Virus record (IMG/VR): IMGVR_UViG_3300033145_000444
Coordinates: 1 to 34,060 of that record
Length of the DNA stretch: 34,060 nt
Reading direction: 5' to 3' (one strand)
Origin: a virus
A program made the position numbers and the translations under genes. The first letter of the stretch is position 1. Each line of letters opens with the position of its first letter. Under the pieces are notes generated by a model, which did no database searches, was not told the origin of the DNA, and saw only the letters and a list, made by a program, of their open reading frames with translations. Shown one piece after another: positions 19,083-28,077 of the stretch.

Positions 19083-20349
19083 CGCCAAATTTCAAGAGAG
19101 AATAGGCTGGGTTCCCCACAAAGGACAGGCAGAAGTAATCGCCAGTCCAGCTAGAGATAAAACAATATGTGCTGGAGTGAGATGGGGTAAAAGTCAAGTA
19201 GCAGCCTATGAAGTAGCCAAAGAGCTGATGTACCCGAATAAAAGGATTTGGATTGTTAGTTTAAGCTATGATATGGCTAAAATGGTATTTAACCATTTAG
19301 TAGATTTTCTGGGACATTATGATAGGTCATTACTAAAAAAAGTTTCCTTTAGACCTCCACAGAAGTTAGTGATAAAAGAATGGAACTCGTGGGTTGAATG
19401 TAAATCATCAGGAGAGCCAGAAAGTTTGATGGGACAGGAGTTAGACCTTTGTATTATAGACGAAGCAGCCAGAACATCAGGTGATGTCTGGGATAGATAT
19501 TTAGCTGCTCGTTTAAGTACTAGACAAGGCAGAAGCATCGCTATTTCTACTCCCTTTGGTCAGACTAACTGGTTTTATAAAAGATATATTGAGACAAAAG
19601 AAACTAATAGTAGTTGGCATTTTAATACTTTAAACAACCCTTATTTTAAAAAGGAAGAATGGGATAGATTAAAAAAGAATACTCCAGAGATGATTTTTAA
19701 ACAGGAGTATGAGGCAGAATTTTTAAGAGACGCAGCTTCTGTCTTTAGAGGAATAAGTCAGATAATTGGAGATACTTTGAGAAAACCAGAAAGTGGACAT
19801 TATTATGTTATGGGAGTGGACTTAGGAAAACACAACGACTCCTCGGTAATAACGGTGATAGATACTTCAACTAATAATGTAGTTCATCACGATGATTTCC
19901 TAGGGATAGAATATCCATTACAGAAAGCTAGAATAATCGCTACGGCTAGAGAATACAATACAGCTAGAGTGTGTATAGATGCTACTCACGGGTCAGTAGG
20001 TGAACCAATCGCTGCCGACCTAACCAGAGAAGGGTTATTCGTAGAAGATTTTGGCTTTAGTGGAAAGTCAAAAAAGGAGTTGATAGAAAAGTTAAGTATA
20101 TTTATAGAGCAAGGTTTTATTAAAATACCAAAGGTAGAAAAGCTAATAGATGAATTAAATATCTTTGGGTATAAACTTACGGATTCTGGAAATATTGTAT
20201 ACTCTGCTCCGCCAGGTGCTCACGATGATATGGTGATGAGCTTGGCTCTAGCAGTTTGGAGTTTAAATCCAGGTAAACCAAAAATAGTAGATTTAATTAC
20301 TAAAGAACTAGCTAAAAATAAAGTAAAACTACATAAATCTTTTATATAA
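19066..20349 (+). CDS. terL: Terminase large subunit
   Basis: ATG 19066 has a GAGAGGAG SD and is preferred to TTG 19063. The 427-aa protein shows the ATPase motor: Walker A GVRWGKSQ (37-44), Walker B LDLCIIDEAAR (about 127-137), coupling motif ISTPFGQTNW. The RNase H-like nuclease follows: VMGVDLGKHNDSS (first Asp), VCIDATHG (second), GAHDDMVMSLALAVW (third). It packages DNA into proheads using ATP and cuts the concatemer. It overlaps the small subunit by 17 bases. Confidence 0.93.
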   Translation: MKKINDAKFQERIGWVPHKGQAEVIASPARDKTICAGVRWGKSQVAAYEVAKELMYPNKRIWIVSLSYDMAKMVFNHLVDFLGHYDRSLLKKVSFRPPQKLVIKEWNSWVECKSSGEPESLMGQELDLCIIDEAARTSGDVWDRYLAARLSTRQGRSIAISTPFGQTNWFYKRYIETKETNSSWHFNTLNNPYFKKEEWDRLKKNTPEMIFKQEYEAEFLRDAASVFRGISQIIGDTLRKPESGHYYVMGVDLGKHNDSSVITVIDTSTNNVVHHDDFLGIEYPLQKARIIATAREYNTARVCIDATHGSVGEPIAADLTREGLFVEDFGFSGKSKKELIEKLSIFIEQGFIKIPKVEKLIDELNIFGYKLTDSGNIVYSAPPGAHDDMVMSLALAVWSLNPGKPKIVDLITKELAKNKVKLHKSFI

Positions 20350-20351
20350 AA

Positions 20352-22073
20352 ATGAAAAAAGAAGAATTATTAAAAGCGATTAAACACGAGATAGATTATT
20401 GTGAAACAACTAATCTTAAAGTTAATCCGTCTTTTGAAAAAAATCAGTTAGGTGTTCTTGATTTGATTGAACGCTATTCTCTCTCGCAATACCGAGATGG
20501 TAGTTTAGATTCTTTTGGTAACCCAAGACCATTCTACGATATTGTTACTTTCCCATCTTTTGTAGCTTCTAAGTTAGTTGAAGCTGATGTCAAAGATATT
20601 AAAGTGATGTCTGAAAATGAAGATTATTGGACATCTTTTATTTTGGAAAAAGAATTACATTTCTGGTTAAAAGAAAACTACTTTGGAAATCTATTAAACG
20701 AAATGTCTTATAACTTGCCAAAGTATGGACATATCGTAATGAAGAAAGTTGGGGATAAAATAGAATTAGTTCCACTTCAAAACTTACGATTTAGACCAGA
20801 CGCCATATCAATGAAAAACATTCCAATTGTAGAAAGACATATCTATCAGCCTGATGAGTTCCTTTTAGAAGCTAAAAAAAGAAATTGGGATAATGTTAGT
20901 TTAGTTAATTTAGAACCAGCCGAGGTCGTTGATAATCTAATGACTACCGATAACCCAAAACTTCAGATATTTGAAGCGTGGTTCCCACCAAACTTCTTAG
21001 ATAGCAAATATAATTATTTCATTGTTTCTGGTGATGGAATAATCTTATCTTATTCTTCAATGCCTAAATCTCTTTATAAAGATTTAGCTTGGGAAAAGAT
21101 AAACGGAAGAACTTTAGGAAAGGGACAGATTGAAAAACTATTCCACGAACAGATTTATATGAATAGAATAGCATCAGACAAAGCTGAAGGCTTAATGTAC
21201 ACTTCAAAACACTGGTATCAAACTAGAGATAATTCAGTAGCTAGAAACCTATTATCCCAAGCTGAAAATGGAGAAGTTTTGATTACTAACGCTGCGATAG
21301 AGCCAATTCAGAACGAAGAAAGGAACTTACAATTCTATGGTTATGACGAGGGCAAATGGGAAACTAATGCTTACAGAAAAACCTTTACCCAAGAACTTCA
21401 AGTTACTAATTCATCCGTTGCCAATGCTAAAGCTCAAATAGTTTCAGCTCAATTACAAGCAGGATACTTCAAACAGAAGAAAGAGGAATTAGCTAACTTT
21501 ACTAAAGAACTAATTTGGGATTGGGTTATTCCTCAATTTAAGGACACTAAAAGAAAAGAACATAAGATGATTGTCAAGAACCTTTTGTCAGGCGATTCTG
21601 GGTCAGATAGATTATTTAATATGATAGTTTCAAGAAGAACAGAAGAAAAGAAATTAAACTTACTACTTAATGGAAAATTGATAATGCCAGACGAAGAAAA
21701 GTTAATGAAGTCAATGATAGCTGAACAAGCCAAGAATGAAGAAGTAGTTATTCCAAAAGGAACTTATGATGATTTAAAGTTCAAGATAAGTATAGAAATA
21801 GGAGATGAATCTTTAGATATGAATAGTAAAGCCCAGTTTATACAAATGGCTTTACAGACTTTGAATAACAACCCAGCCATTCTTCAAAATCCAATGACTA
21901 AATCACTATTCTATAAGTTTCTTGAAATGGGGGGAATAAATCCTCACGAATTAGGAGATGAACCAATCTTAACATTAACAGAACAGCTTGGGCAGTTAAG
22001 ACCAGGAGGAAGTATGGCTAAACCAGCGACATCTCAAACACCCCAACCAATAACCACTAACCAAGTAGTATGA
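20352..22073 (+). CDS. Portal protein
   Basis: The 573-aa protein directly follows the large terminase. It has the alpha/beta mix expected of a portal: FYDIVTFPSFVASKLVEADV, LNEMSYNLPKYGHIVMKKVG, IERLFHEQ-like helices, then a long clip and stem region (VANAKAQIVSAQLQAGYFKQ). The low-complexity C-terminus is Pro/Thr/Gln-rich. Twelve copies would form the DNA entry ring. There is no strong signature motif; position and size decide. Confidence 0.8.
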   Translation: MKKEELLKAIKHEIDYCETTNLKVNPSFEKNQLGVLDLIERYSLSQYRDGSLDSFGNPRPFYDIVTFPSFVASKLVEADVKDIKVMSENEDYWTSFILEKELHFWLKENYFGNLLNEMSYNLPKYGHIVMKKVGDKIELVPLQNLRFRPDAISMKNIPIVERHIYQPDEFLLEAKKRNWDNVSLVNLEPAEVVDNLMTTDNPKLQIFEAWFPPNFLDSKYNYFIVSGDGIILSYSSMPKSLYKDLAWEKINGRTLGKGQIEKLFHEQIYMNRIASDKAEGLMYTSKHWYQTRDNSVARNLLSQAENGEVLITNAAIEPIQNEERNLQFYGYDEGKWETNAYRKTFTQELQVTNSSVANAKAQIVSAQLQAGYFKQKKEELANFTKELIWDWVIPQFKDTKRKEHKMIVKNLLSGDSGSDRLFNMIVSRRTEEKKLNLLLNGKLIMPDEEKLMKSMIAEQAKNEEVVIPKGTYDDLKFKISIEIGDESLDMNSKAQFIQMALQTLNNNPAILQNPMTKSLFYKFLEMGGINPHELGDEPILTLTEQLGQLRPGGSMAKPATSQTPQPITTNQVV

Positions 22074-22297
22074 TATTCAACGAAAAAGAATTAAGTTTTA
22101 TAAATCTAAATAAGCCTATTATTAAGGGTATTTTAGAAAAGAAACTAGAAGATACTTTGAATGAATTGATTTATGAGAAAGACCCAGTTAAAACAGAGGT
22201 GTTAAAATTGTGGGCTAAAGAAACCAAAGAGTTAATAATAGTATTAGAAAATAGGAAAGAAGTTAAAAAAGATAAAAACCCATACACGGGAATTTAG
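22070..22297 (+). CDS. 75-aa helical protein, unknown
   Basis: Coupled to the portal by ATGA. MIFNEKELSFINLNKPIIKG, then LEKKLEDTLNELIYEKDPVK and KELIIVLENRKEVKKDKNPY: mostly amphipathic helix ending in a conserved-looking NPYTGI. Small genes between portal and scaffold are common in phages and may be head factors. Confidence 0.55.
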   Translation: MIFNEKELSFINLNKPIIKGILEKKLEDTLNELIYEKDPVKTEVLKLWAKETKELIIVLENRKEVKKDKNPYTGI

Positions 22298-22351
22298 GTC
22301 GTTGGGAGCAAACCCGTAAAAAACAATTAAAAGACTAAACTTTTTAAAAAA

Positions 22352-22882
22352 ATGGAAGAAGAAAACAATGTTCCTATTGATGAAAATCAAAAGGATATTC
22401 AAGAAACGGAGACGGAAACTCCACAAACCGAAGAGGATACTGTAGTTCCTGAAACTACAGAGGAAGAAAAACCTAAAAAATCAAAAGAGTTCCAAAGTTT
22501 AGAAGCCCAAAAGAAGCATTATCGTGAAAAGGCTGAAAAACTTGAAAGTCAACTTAAGAATAAAGTTGGTGGAACAAATCCAATGGAGGTCGTAAAACTT
22601 GCGAAGGCTTTTGAAGGATATAATGAGGAGGAAGTTGATTTTATCTCTCGTAATTCAAAAAGCGGGAAGATAGAGGACATTATATCTGCTACTAAAGACG
22701 AGTGGGTTAAAGACGCCATTGACGCCAGGAGAAAAAAGGTCGTAGATGCTAACAAAGTTCCTGGCTCATCTAGTCCTGATTTTGTCTCTAACAAGAAGTC
22801 TCCAAAAGAAATTGCGGATATGACTCCTAAAGATAGACAAAAGTACGAGGACGAACTAAATAGAGAGAGTACAGGAATTTAA
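22352..22882 (+). CDS. Capsid scaffolding protein
   Basis: The 176-aa protein is acidic at the start (long Glu/Thr-rich segment to about residue 42), has a coiled-coil centre (SLEAQKKHYREKAEKLESQL), and a basic, Pro/Ser-containing C-terminal region (KSPKEIADMTPKDRQKYEDE). This charge pattern and its place just before the capsid gene are those of scaffold proteins that template prohead assembly. Confidence 0.75.
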   Translation: MEEENNVPIDENQKDIQETETETPQTEEDTVVPETTEEEKPKKSKEFQSLEAQKKHYREKAEKLESQLKNKVGGTNPMEVVKLAKAFEGYNEEEVDFISRNSKSGKIEDIISATKDEWVKDAIDARRKKVVDANKVPGSSSPDFVSNKKSPKEIADMTPKDRQKYEDELNRESTGI

Positions 22883-22890
22883 CAATTAAG

Positions 22891-23751
22891 ATGAGTGCAC
22901 AGACTTACTTAGTGTTCAGACCAGACATCTGGTCTCCAACTATTGATAAGTTTTTCAAGGCAAAACTTGAAGCTGCTAAGTTTTTTATGGACTTTTCTGA
23001 CGAGGTAACAGAAGGTGGTAAATCCATTATGATACCTTGGCAATCAGAGTATACTTCTGCTTCAGTAACCACTACTACTGGTGATATTACTGGAAATTTA
23101 GTAACTGATACTAGAACAGTCCTTGATATAAACACTTGGAATCATACAGTGAGAATATTCGCTGATTTCCAAGCAGCTCAAGTAGCTAAGAATTATCGTC
23201 TAAAAGAGAGTTTTGCAGAAGCTATGGCTTATGCCCTAGCTAAAGGCTTAGATGATAGTATTTTAGGATTAGCTACTGCTGCGAATATATCAAGAGTTGT
23301 GAACGCTTCAACAGCAGGATTGAAATCATCTGACCTAGAAAGTGCTTTAGGAATTATAGAATCTTATAACATTCCTCGAAATGAATGTATCTGGTTTTTC
23401 CATCCAAAGGCATATTATAGCGAGGTTATGGCAGTTCAAAAATTATATGATGCTTCCCAATTTGGGACTCCATCATTGATTAAAGGAACCCACGATTCTC
23501 TATATGGTGTCCCAGTTGTGGTCACCAGCCAGGTCATTGATTCCAATGCTTCAATTGAAGGTGGAACACATAGAAATCTTCTTATACACAACCGAGCATT
23601 TTGTAACCTCCCAGGAGGAGTACCATCAGGCGTCAGGATGCAAACATTACCATCAGAGGCTTTAAGACAGACTTATGTCGCAGACATAATGTATGGAGTA
23701 AAGAAACTGGGTAATAGTTACAGAGGTGTTAGATTGATTTCTAAAAATTAA
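22891..23751 (+). CDS. Major capsid protein (HK97-like fold)
   Basis: The 286-aa protein starts MSAQTYLVFRPDIWSPTIDK and runs through an N-arm, an E-loop-like strand pair (GKSIMIPWQSEYTSASVTTT) and a central helix (ESFAEAMAYALAKGLDDSIL), then P-domain/A-domain elements (ECIWFFHPKAYYSEV, LYGVPVVVTSQV, RQTYVADIMYGVK). The order and length agree with HK97-fold coat proteins of tailed phages. It is preceded by the scaffold and followed by a strongly structured leader. Confidence 0.85.
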   Translation: MSAQTYLVFRPDIWSPTIDKFFKAKLEAAKFFMDFSDEVTEGGKSIMIPWQSEYTSASVTTTTGDITGNLVTDTRTVLDINTWNHTVRIFADFQAAQVAKNYRLKESFAEAMAYALAKGLDDSILGLATAANISRVVNASTAGLKSSDLESALGIIESYNIPRNECIWFFHPKAYYSEVMAVQKLYDASQFGTPSLIKGTHDSLYGVPVVVTSQVIDSNASIEGGTHRNLLIHNRAFCNLPGGVPSGVRMQTLPSEALRQTYVADIMYGVKKLGNSYRGVRLISKN

Positions 23752-23763
23752 CATTTAAAAACT

Positions 23764-23828
23764 TAGATGTCGTCTTATCAGGCTATAGCGGCGAACTTAG
23801 CCTGATAGGCGCCGCAAGAGGACATTTA
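23764..23828 (+). promoter_or_regulatory. Structured RNA with conflicting stems between capsid gene and glycan cassette
   Basis: Stem 1: TATCAGGCTA (23776-23785) with TAGCCTGATA (23798-23807), ten pairs. Stem 2: GCGGCG (23788-23793, in the loop of stem 1) with CGCCGC (23810-23815). Closing stem: TAGATGTC (23764-23771) with GACATTTA (23821-23828). Stems 1 and 2 form a pseudoknot or exclude each other. The SD AAGAGGA (23816-23822) for ATG 23828 lies next to stem 2 and partly in the closing stem. Confidence 0.6.
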
Positions 23829-24724
23829 TGAAGATTACATATTTCGGAAATTTTAAGAATAAAATACCAACGATAGATGAGGATATACTTTACTCCCTAA
23901 AAAAGGGAAATGAAGTAAAGAGCTTTGACCTTAGGGACTTTGACGATAAGAAGATGTTGAAGATAATTAAGGCTGCTAACGAAAGTGATTTATTCCTATT
24001 TCACGGGACAATAGCTGATATGGACGATTTCACGATGAGCTTAATACTTCAACGGATAACAGTTCTGTTAGATGCTATTAAGTGTAAGAAAGTGATGTGG
24101 TTCCTTGATAAAGTAGTTGGGACAAAGGTAAAGATTATTATGAGTTTAGTTGATAAGTTAGATTATATCTTTGTTTCAGATGATACTTGGTTAAGAAGAT
24201 TTGAGTCAGATAAGATATTTCCACTTCACCCTGGCTGTTCTGAAAAGCCAATTAAAGGGAGGTTTAAGAAAGAGTTGGAATGTGATATTGCTTTTGCTGG
24301 TTCATTGTATGGAGAAAGGGTTGGAATGTATGAGTTCCTTAAAAAGACCTTTGGAGAAAGGTTTAAGATGTTTGATGATAAGTATGGGAAAGATTATGCT
24401 GACTTATGTAAATCAGCCAAAGTAATCATTGTTCCCCAGCATCCGTTTGATGATTTCTTCTGGTCAGATAGGATTTATACCACTATGAAAAATGGTGGAG
24501 TAGTAGTTCATCCAAGAACCCAGGGGATAATTGAAGAAGGGTTTGAAGAAGGAAAGCATTACTTTAATTACTATTCCGAGTCAGAGCTTTATGCAACTCT
24601 TAAAATGCTTATTTCAAAAGAGAACAAAGGTCTAAGGAAAATGATTGGTGCTGAAAGCCAATACTTCGTTAATAAACACTTCACTTATTCTGATAGGATA
24701 GATGAGATGTTAAAGAAAATATGA
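23828..24724 (+). CDS. Glycosyltransferase (GT-B, CgeB-like)
   Basis: The 298-aa protein begins MKITYFGNFKNKIPTIDEDI. It carries VMWFLDKVVG and YIFVSDDTWLRRF in the N-domain. The C-domain has CDIAFAGSLYGERVGMYEFL, VIIVPQHPFDDFFWSDRIYT, GGVVVHPRTQGIIEEGFEEG and HYFNYYSESELYATLKMLI, the spacing of CgeB/Glyco_trans_1_2 enzymes. It opens the second glycosylation module. Donor and acceptor are unknown. Confidence 0.8.
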   Translation: MKITYFGNFKNKIPTIDEDILYSLKKGNEVKSFDLRDFDDKKMLKIIKAANESDLFLFHGTIADMDDFTMSLILQRITVLLDAIKCKKVMWFLDKVVGTKVKIIMSLVDKLDYIFVSDDTWLRRFESDKIFPLHPGCSEKPIKGRFKKELECDIAFAGSLYGERVGMYEFLKKTFGERFKMFDDKYGKDYADLCKSAKVIIVPQHPFDDFFWSDRIYTTMKNGGVVVHPRTQGIIEEGFEEGKHYFNYYSESELYATLKMLISKENKGLRKMIGAESQYFVNKHFTYSDRIDEMLKKI

Positions 24725-25554
24725 AGCTCCGTGTATCCAGCTCGGTGAAGCATTTCAAGGAAAGAGCAGAGAAAACCTGGGGGTTAGAAGAATGGTTAGG
24801 AATAGATGACCCAGATAAAGAATTATTATTCTTTGGGCTATTCCACGAAAGGGACTGGGAGGTCTTTGACAATTATGATGGAGAAAGGTCTGTATTCTGG
24901 TGTGGTTCTGATATTTTAAGGGCTAATGAAGATTATGAAAGACAAAGGATACTAAGAAACCATTTAGATACGAAGCATTATTGTGAGAATGAAACAGAAG
25001 CTAAAAACCTTAAGACCTTAGCAATAAACCCAATAGTAATTCCCTCTTTTTTAGACAGCTTTGATAAATATCCAGTTAGTTTTGAACCACCAAAAGATGG
25101 GAAATGGAAGTTCTGGTTGTGTGGACACCCAAAAAGGGAAGAAGAATATGGTTTCTTAATAGCTAAAAGAATGGCTAATCAATTCCCAGATATAGAGTTC
25201 CATTTTTACGGGGTAGATAAACCAGAGTTTGAACAACTTCCAAATATCTTTTATCACGGATATGTTAAAGAAGAGGTGTTGAACGAGGAGATTAAAAACT
25301 ATCACGCAGGATTTAGACCAAATAATCACGACGGAGTATCGGAGGTGATGATTAAATCACTTCTTCTAGGTCAATATCCAATTACAAGAATAAAATATGA
25401 TGATGTCTGGAATTACAATAGTGAACCAGAACTAATTGATTGTATAAACAAGTTGAAAGAACAAACGAAGCCAAATCTTCAAGCTAGATGTTCTTGGATT
25501 AAAAAATTGAATCAATATCCTTTTGTAAAAAATAGACCTATATTTATTCGGTAA
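24721..25554 (+). CDS. Glycosyltransferase with C-terminus replaced by a homing-gene insertion
   Basis: Coupled by ATGA at 24721. The 277-aa protein has a GT-B pattern: SVFWCGSDIL, FWLCGHPKREEEYG, FHFYGVDKPEFEQLPN, FYHGYVKEEVLNEEIKNYHA, GFRPNNHDGVSEVMIKSLLL, typical of GT4 acceptor/donor loops. The last residues after KKLNQYP (FVKNRPIFIR) come from the inserted element. The ancestral ending (KKLNQYPWCHRNYIK) is now found at the end of the HNH gene. The enzyme may well remain active. Confidence 0.75.
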   Translation: MKLRVSSSVKHFKERAEKTWGLEEWLGIDDPDKELLFFGLFHERDWEVFDNYDGERSVFWCGSDILRANEDYERQRILRNHLDTKHYCENETEAKNLKTLAINPIVIPSFLDSFDKYPVSFEPPKDGKWKFWLCGHPKREEEYGFLIAKRMANQFPDIEFHFYGVDKPEFEQLPNIFYHGYVKEEVLNEEIKNYHAGFRPNNHDGVSEVMIKSLLLGQYPITRIKYDDVWNYNSEPELIDCINKLKEQTKPNLQARCSWIKKLNQYPFVKNRPIFIR

Positions 25555-26112
25555 AGGTATTATGATTAAAAGAGATAAAATGGGGCGATTTATTAAGGGG
25601 ACATATCCTATAAAACCATTTAATGGACGAGAAAGAGTGGGAACTAAACTGAAATTATGGCATATAGAAATACTTAGAAAGACATGGCTTGGAAAAAAGC
25701 TTAGTAAGGAACATAGAAAAAAGTTAAGTCTAGCTAAAGTCGGATATGTCCCATGGATTAAAGGAAGGAATCATACAGAAGAGTCAAAACTTAAAATAAG
25801 TAAAGCTCAAAAAGGAAAACCAAAAAAAAGACTGAATATAAATGAACTAAAGACAGACGAGAGTAAACTTTGGCGAAATAGAATTGAATATAGGTTGTGG
25901 CGTGAGGCAGTTTTTGCCAGAGATAATTGGACTTGTCAGATTTGTGGGCAAAGAGGTGAAGAGTTAAACCCTCATCATATCAAGCAGTTTGCATATTACC
26001 CAAAATTAAGATTTGCCATAGATAATGGCATAACTCTATGTGTTAAATGTCATAAAGATTATCATAGGAAATATGGTATAAAGAAAGGTCAAAAAAAATT
26101 GAATCAATATCC
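25521..26112 (+). mobile_element. Homing endonuclease insertion with 20-bp direct repeats
   Basis: A 20-base sequence ending TTGAATCAATATCC is present at 25501-25520 and again at 26093-26112. Removing the 592 bases up to the second copy rejoins the glycosyltransferase frame to WCHRNYIK-stop, whose TGA overlaps the next ATG (26137) as ATGA. The insertion therefore carries an HNH gene and duplicated host-gene sequence at its border. Confidence 0.75.
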
Positions 26113-26140
26113 CTGGTGTCATCGTAATTACATAAAATGA
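25562..26140 (+). CDS. HNH homing endonuclease with NUMOD3 motifs
   Basis: The 192-aa protein has a basic N-terminus, two NUMOD3-type motifs (LSKEHRKKLSLAKVG near 47-61 and HTEESKLKISKAQKGK near 71-86) that bind DNA, then the HNH core: FARDNWTCQICGQRGEELNP, HHIKQFAYYP, FAIDNGITLCVKCHKDYH. The two Cys pairs hold zinc, and the HH and N residues are catalytic. The last 15 residues are the displaced end of the interrupted glycosyltransferase. Such enzymes spread by cutting alleles that lack the insertion. Confidence 0.88.
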   Translation: MIKRDKMGRFIKGTYPIKPFNGRERVGTKLKLWHIEILRKTWLGKKLSKEHRKKLSLAKVGYVPWIKGRNHTEESKLKISKAQKGKPKKRLNINELKTDESKLWRNRIEYRLWREAVFARDNWTCQICGQRGEELNPHHIKQFAYYPKLRFAIDNGITLCVKCHKDYHRKYGIKKGQKKLNQYPWCHRNYIK

Positions 26141-26925
26141 AATATAAAATAGGAATAATTGGAACTGGAATGGTAGGTGGAGCTTTAAAAAGGTACTTTA
26201 AAAAGAAGAAATATAAATTATATACTTATGATATAAATGGTGAGGGAAGCATTAAGGAAGTTAACAAAGCAGACTTTATTTATATCTGTGTCCCAACACC
26301 ATATAGAGAGGGAATAGGTTGTGATATGACAGAAGTTGGGAAAGCCATTTCACAAATAGAAGGGGAAAAAGTGATTATTATTAAATCAACAATAACCCCA
26401 GGAACAACTGAGAAGATACAATCTCAATTTCCAAAACATAAGATATTGTTTAATCCAGAATTCTTGACAGAAGAAACAGCAGATGCAGACATTGAGTTTC
26501 CTGATAGGCAAATAGTAGGATTTACTATTGAAAGTTATAATGTTGCTTCGCACATATTGAAACAGCTTCCATTGGCTACTTATGAAGCAATAGTTCCAGC
26601 GTTTATAGCAGAGTTCATCAAATATGCTGCCAATACTTGGTTCTCGGTGAAAGTAACTAAGAACAATGAACTTTATGACATTTTCAAGAAGTATGGAGGG
26701 TCGGATAAGGAGTTTGAAGCAATGATTGATGGATTATCAGCTGATAAGAGGATAGGAAGAACCCATTTAGAAGTATGGCATAAAGGATACAGGGGCTATG
26801 ATGGTAAGTGTCTCCCAAAAGATACAAAAGCATTTATAGATTTTGCCAAGAAGATGAAAGTTAAAACACCACTTATGAGTGCCAGTGATAAATACAATGA
26901 AAAGATTAGAAAAGAAAAACCTTAA
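26137..26925 (+). CDS. Nucleotide-sugar dehydrogenase (UDP-glucose/GDP-mannose family), short form
   Basis: The 262-aa protein has the NAD site IGIIGTGMVGGALKRYF (5-21), then CVPTPYREG, IIKSTITPGTTEKI, LFNPEFLTEETADADIEFPD, the central helix AEFIKYAANTWFSVKVTKNN, and GYDGKCLPKDTKAF with the catalytic Cys. The family oxidises UDP-glucose, UDP-ManNAc or GDP-mannose to the uronic acid. Usual length is about 430 residues; the C-terminal UDP-binding domain is missing. Short phage versions of this kind are known in glycan cassettes, but activity on a normal donor is uncertain. Confidence 0.82.
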   Translation: MKYKIGIIGTGMVGGALKRYFKKKKYKLYTYDINGEGSIKEVNKADFIYICVPTPYREGIGCDMTEVGKAISQIEGEKVIIIKSTITPGTTEKIQSQFPKHKILFNPEFLTEETADADIEFPDRQIVGFTIESYNVASHILKQLPLATYEAIVPAFIAEFIKYAANTWFSVKVTKNNELYDIFKKYGGSDKEFEAMIDGLSADKRIGRTHLEVWHKGYRGYDGKCLPKDTKAFIDFAKKMKVKTPLMSASDKYNEKIRKEKP

Positions 26926-27454
26926 TACTAGGAAGTATTATAACAAGGTTCTTCTGAACCATTTCAACAATACTGGGTTAGATGTCACTGATATGTGGAG
27001 AATAGAATGGTTGCTAGGAAGATGGAAAGGTGGAAAGTTATTAGATATTGGGTGTGGAATATCTCCATTACCAATAATCGCAGCTTCTAAAGGTGAAGTA
27101 TGGGCTATGGATTTTTCTGATGAGTTGATAGAAAGACTAAGACTTGGAACAAATAGGGTAAAATATATCACAGGTGATATGAATAAATTACCCTTTGATG
27201 ATAAGTATTTTGATTATGTAGTTCTTGGCGAGGTTCTTGAACATTCAGAAAACCCAAAAAGGGTTATAAGTGAAGCAGAAAGAGTATTAAAAGATAATGG
27301 GATAATAGCAGTGTCTTGTCCAAATGAGGAAAAAGAACATATCTATAAACAACATATCTGGAGTATCTCAAGAAAGGATATAGAGAATATGTTGAATGTT
27401 ACAGAATTAGATATAAAAAGTAATAACATACTTTGTTATGCTAAAAAGAAATGA
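26897..27454 (+). CDS. Class I SAM methyltransferase
   Basis: ATG 26897 is preferred to GTG 26879. It overlaps the dehydrogenase by 29 bases. The 185-aa product shows LLDIGCGISPLPIIAAS (motif I), VWAMDFSDELIERL, TGDMNKLPFDDKYFDYVVLG and EVLEHSENPKRVISEAERVL (Methyltransf_11 signature). It probably methylates a sugar or lipid of the same pathway. Confidence 0.82.
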   Translation: MKRLEKKNLNTRKYYNKVLLNHFNNTGLDVTDMWRIEWLLGRWKGGKLLDIGCGISPLPIIAASKGEVWAMDFSDELIERLRLGTNRVKYITGDMNKLPFDDKYFDYVVLGEVLEHSENPKRVISEAERVLKDNGIIAVSCPNEEKEHIYKQHIWSISRKDIENMLNVTELDIKSNNILCYAKKK

Positions 27455-28077
27455 GTATATTTACAGAAGAATTAAGAGAATGTAAAAAGATAGTTGCCAA
27501 AGACTTAGTTGGAAAGGACTTTAAAAGTGTTTTAGAAGTTGGAACCCAGTGGGGTGAAAGTTTAAAAGCAATAGGAAACTTATTCAAAGATAAGAAGTTA
27601 GTAGGAGTAGATACTGATAAGGTAGTAATCTTTTCTAACAAGTTTAACCTAGATTTAAAGATGGGAAACGTTCTAGGGTTGAAGTTTCCAGATAATAGCT
27701 TTGATGTTGTATTCACAAATGCCCTATTCTGTAATTTAAGTCCTGATGCGATAAATCAAGGGTTAGATGAAATAGTGAGGGTAGCTAATAAATATGTTTA
27801 CCTTGTAGAGTTAGAACTTCCCAAAAAAGGATATTGTAATGGAGGAAGAACTGGAGCTAATTGGAAAGAGTTGCTAGAAAAAAAAGGGTTAAAGGTTGAG
27901 TCAAGAAAAATAACTAAAGAAGAATGGCCAGTAGAGCCTTGGCTAACATATGGTCATCTTTATAAAGCAATATGGAAGCAAAAGTCATCTTCTCAATCCC
28001 ATTTACTGGAAAAACACCCTGTGCTGATACTTCAGGAGACGGATTCAACGGTCAAGAATGGTATGGACACAGACTAA
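27451..28077 (+). CDS. SAM-dependent methyltransferase, long overlap with the next gene
   Basis: Coupled by ATGA. The product has FKSVLEVGTQWGESLKAIGN (motif I), KLVGVDTDKVV, MGNVLGLKFPDNSFDVVFTN and NLSPDAINQGLDEIVRVANK. The natural end looks like YGHLYKAIW; the following 35 residues are read over the start of the next gene (106-base overlap) and look unstructured. A small indel that removed the original stop could explain this. Confidence 0.75.
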   Translation: MSIFTEELRECKKIVAKDLVGKDFKSVLEVGTQWGESLKAIGNLFKDKKLVGVDTDKVVIFSNKFNLDLKMGNVLGLKFPDNSFDVVFTNALFCNLSPDAINQGLDEIVRVANKYVYLVELELPKKGYCNGGRTGANWKELLEKKGLKVESRKITKEEWPVEPWLTYGHLYKAIWKQKSSSQSHLLEKHPVLILQETDSTVKNGMDTD

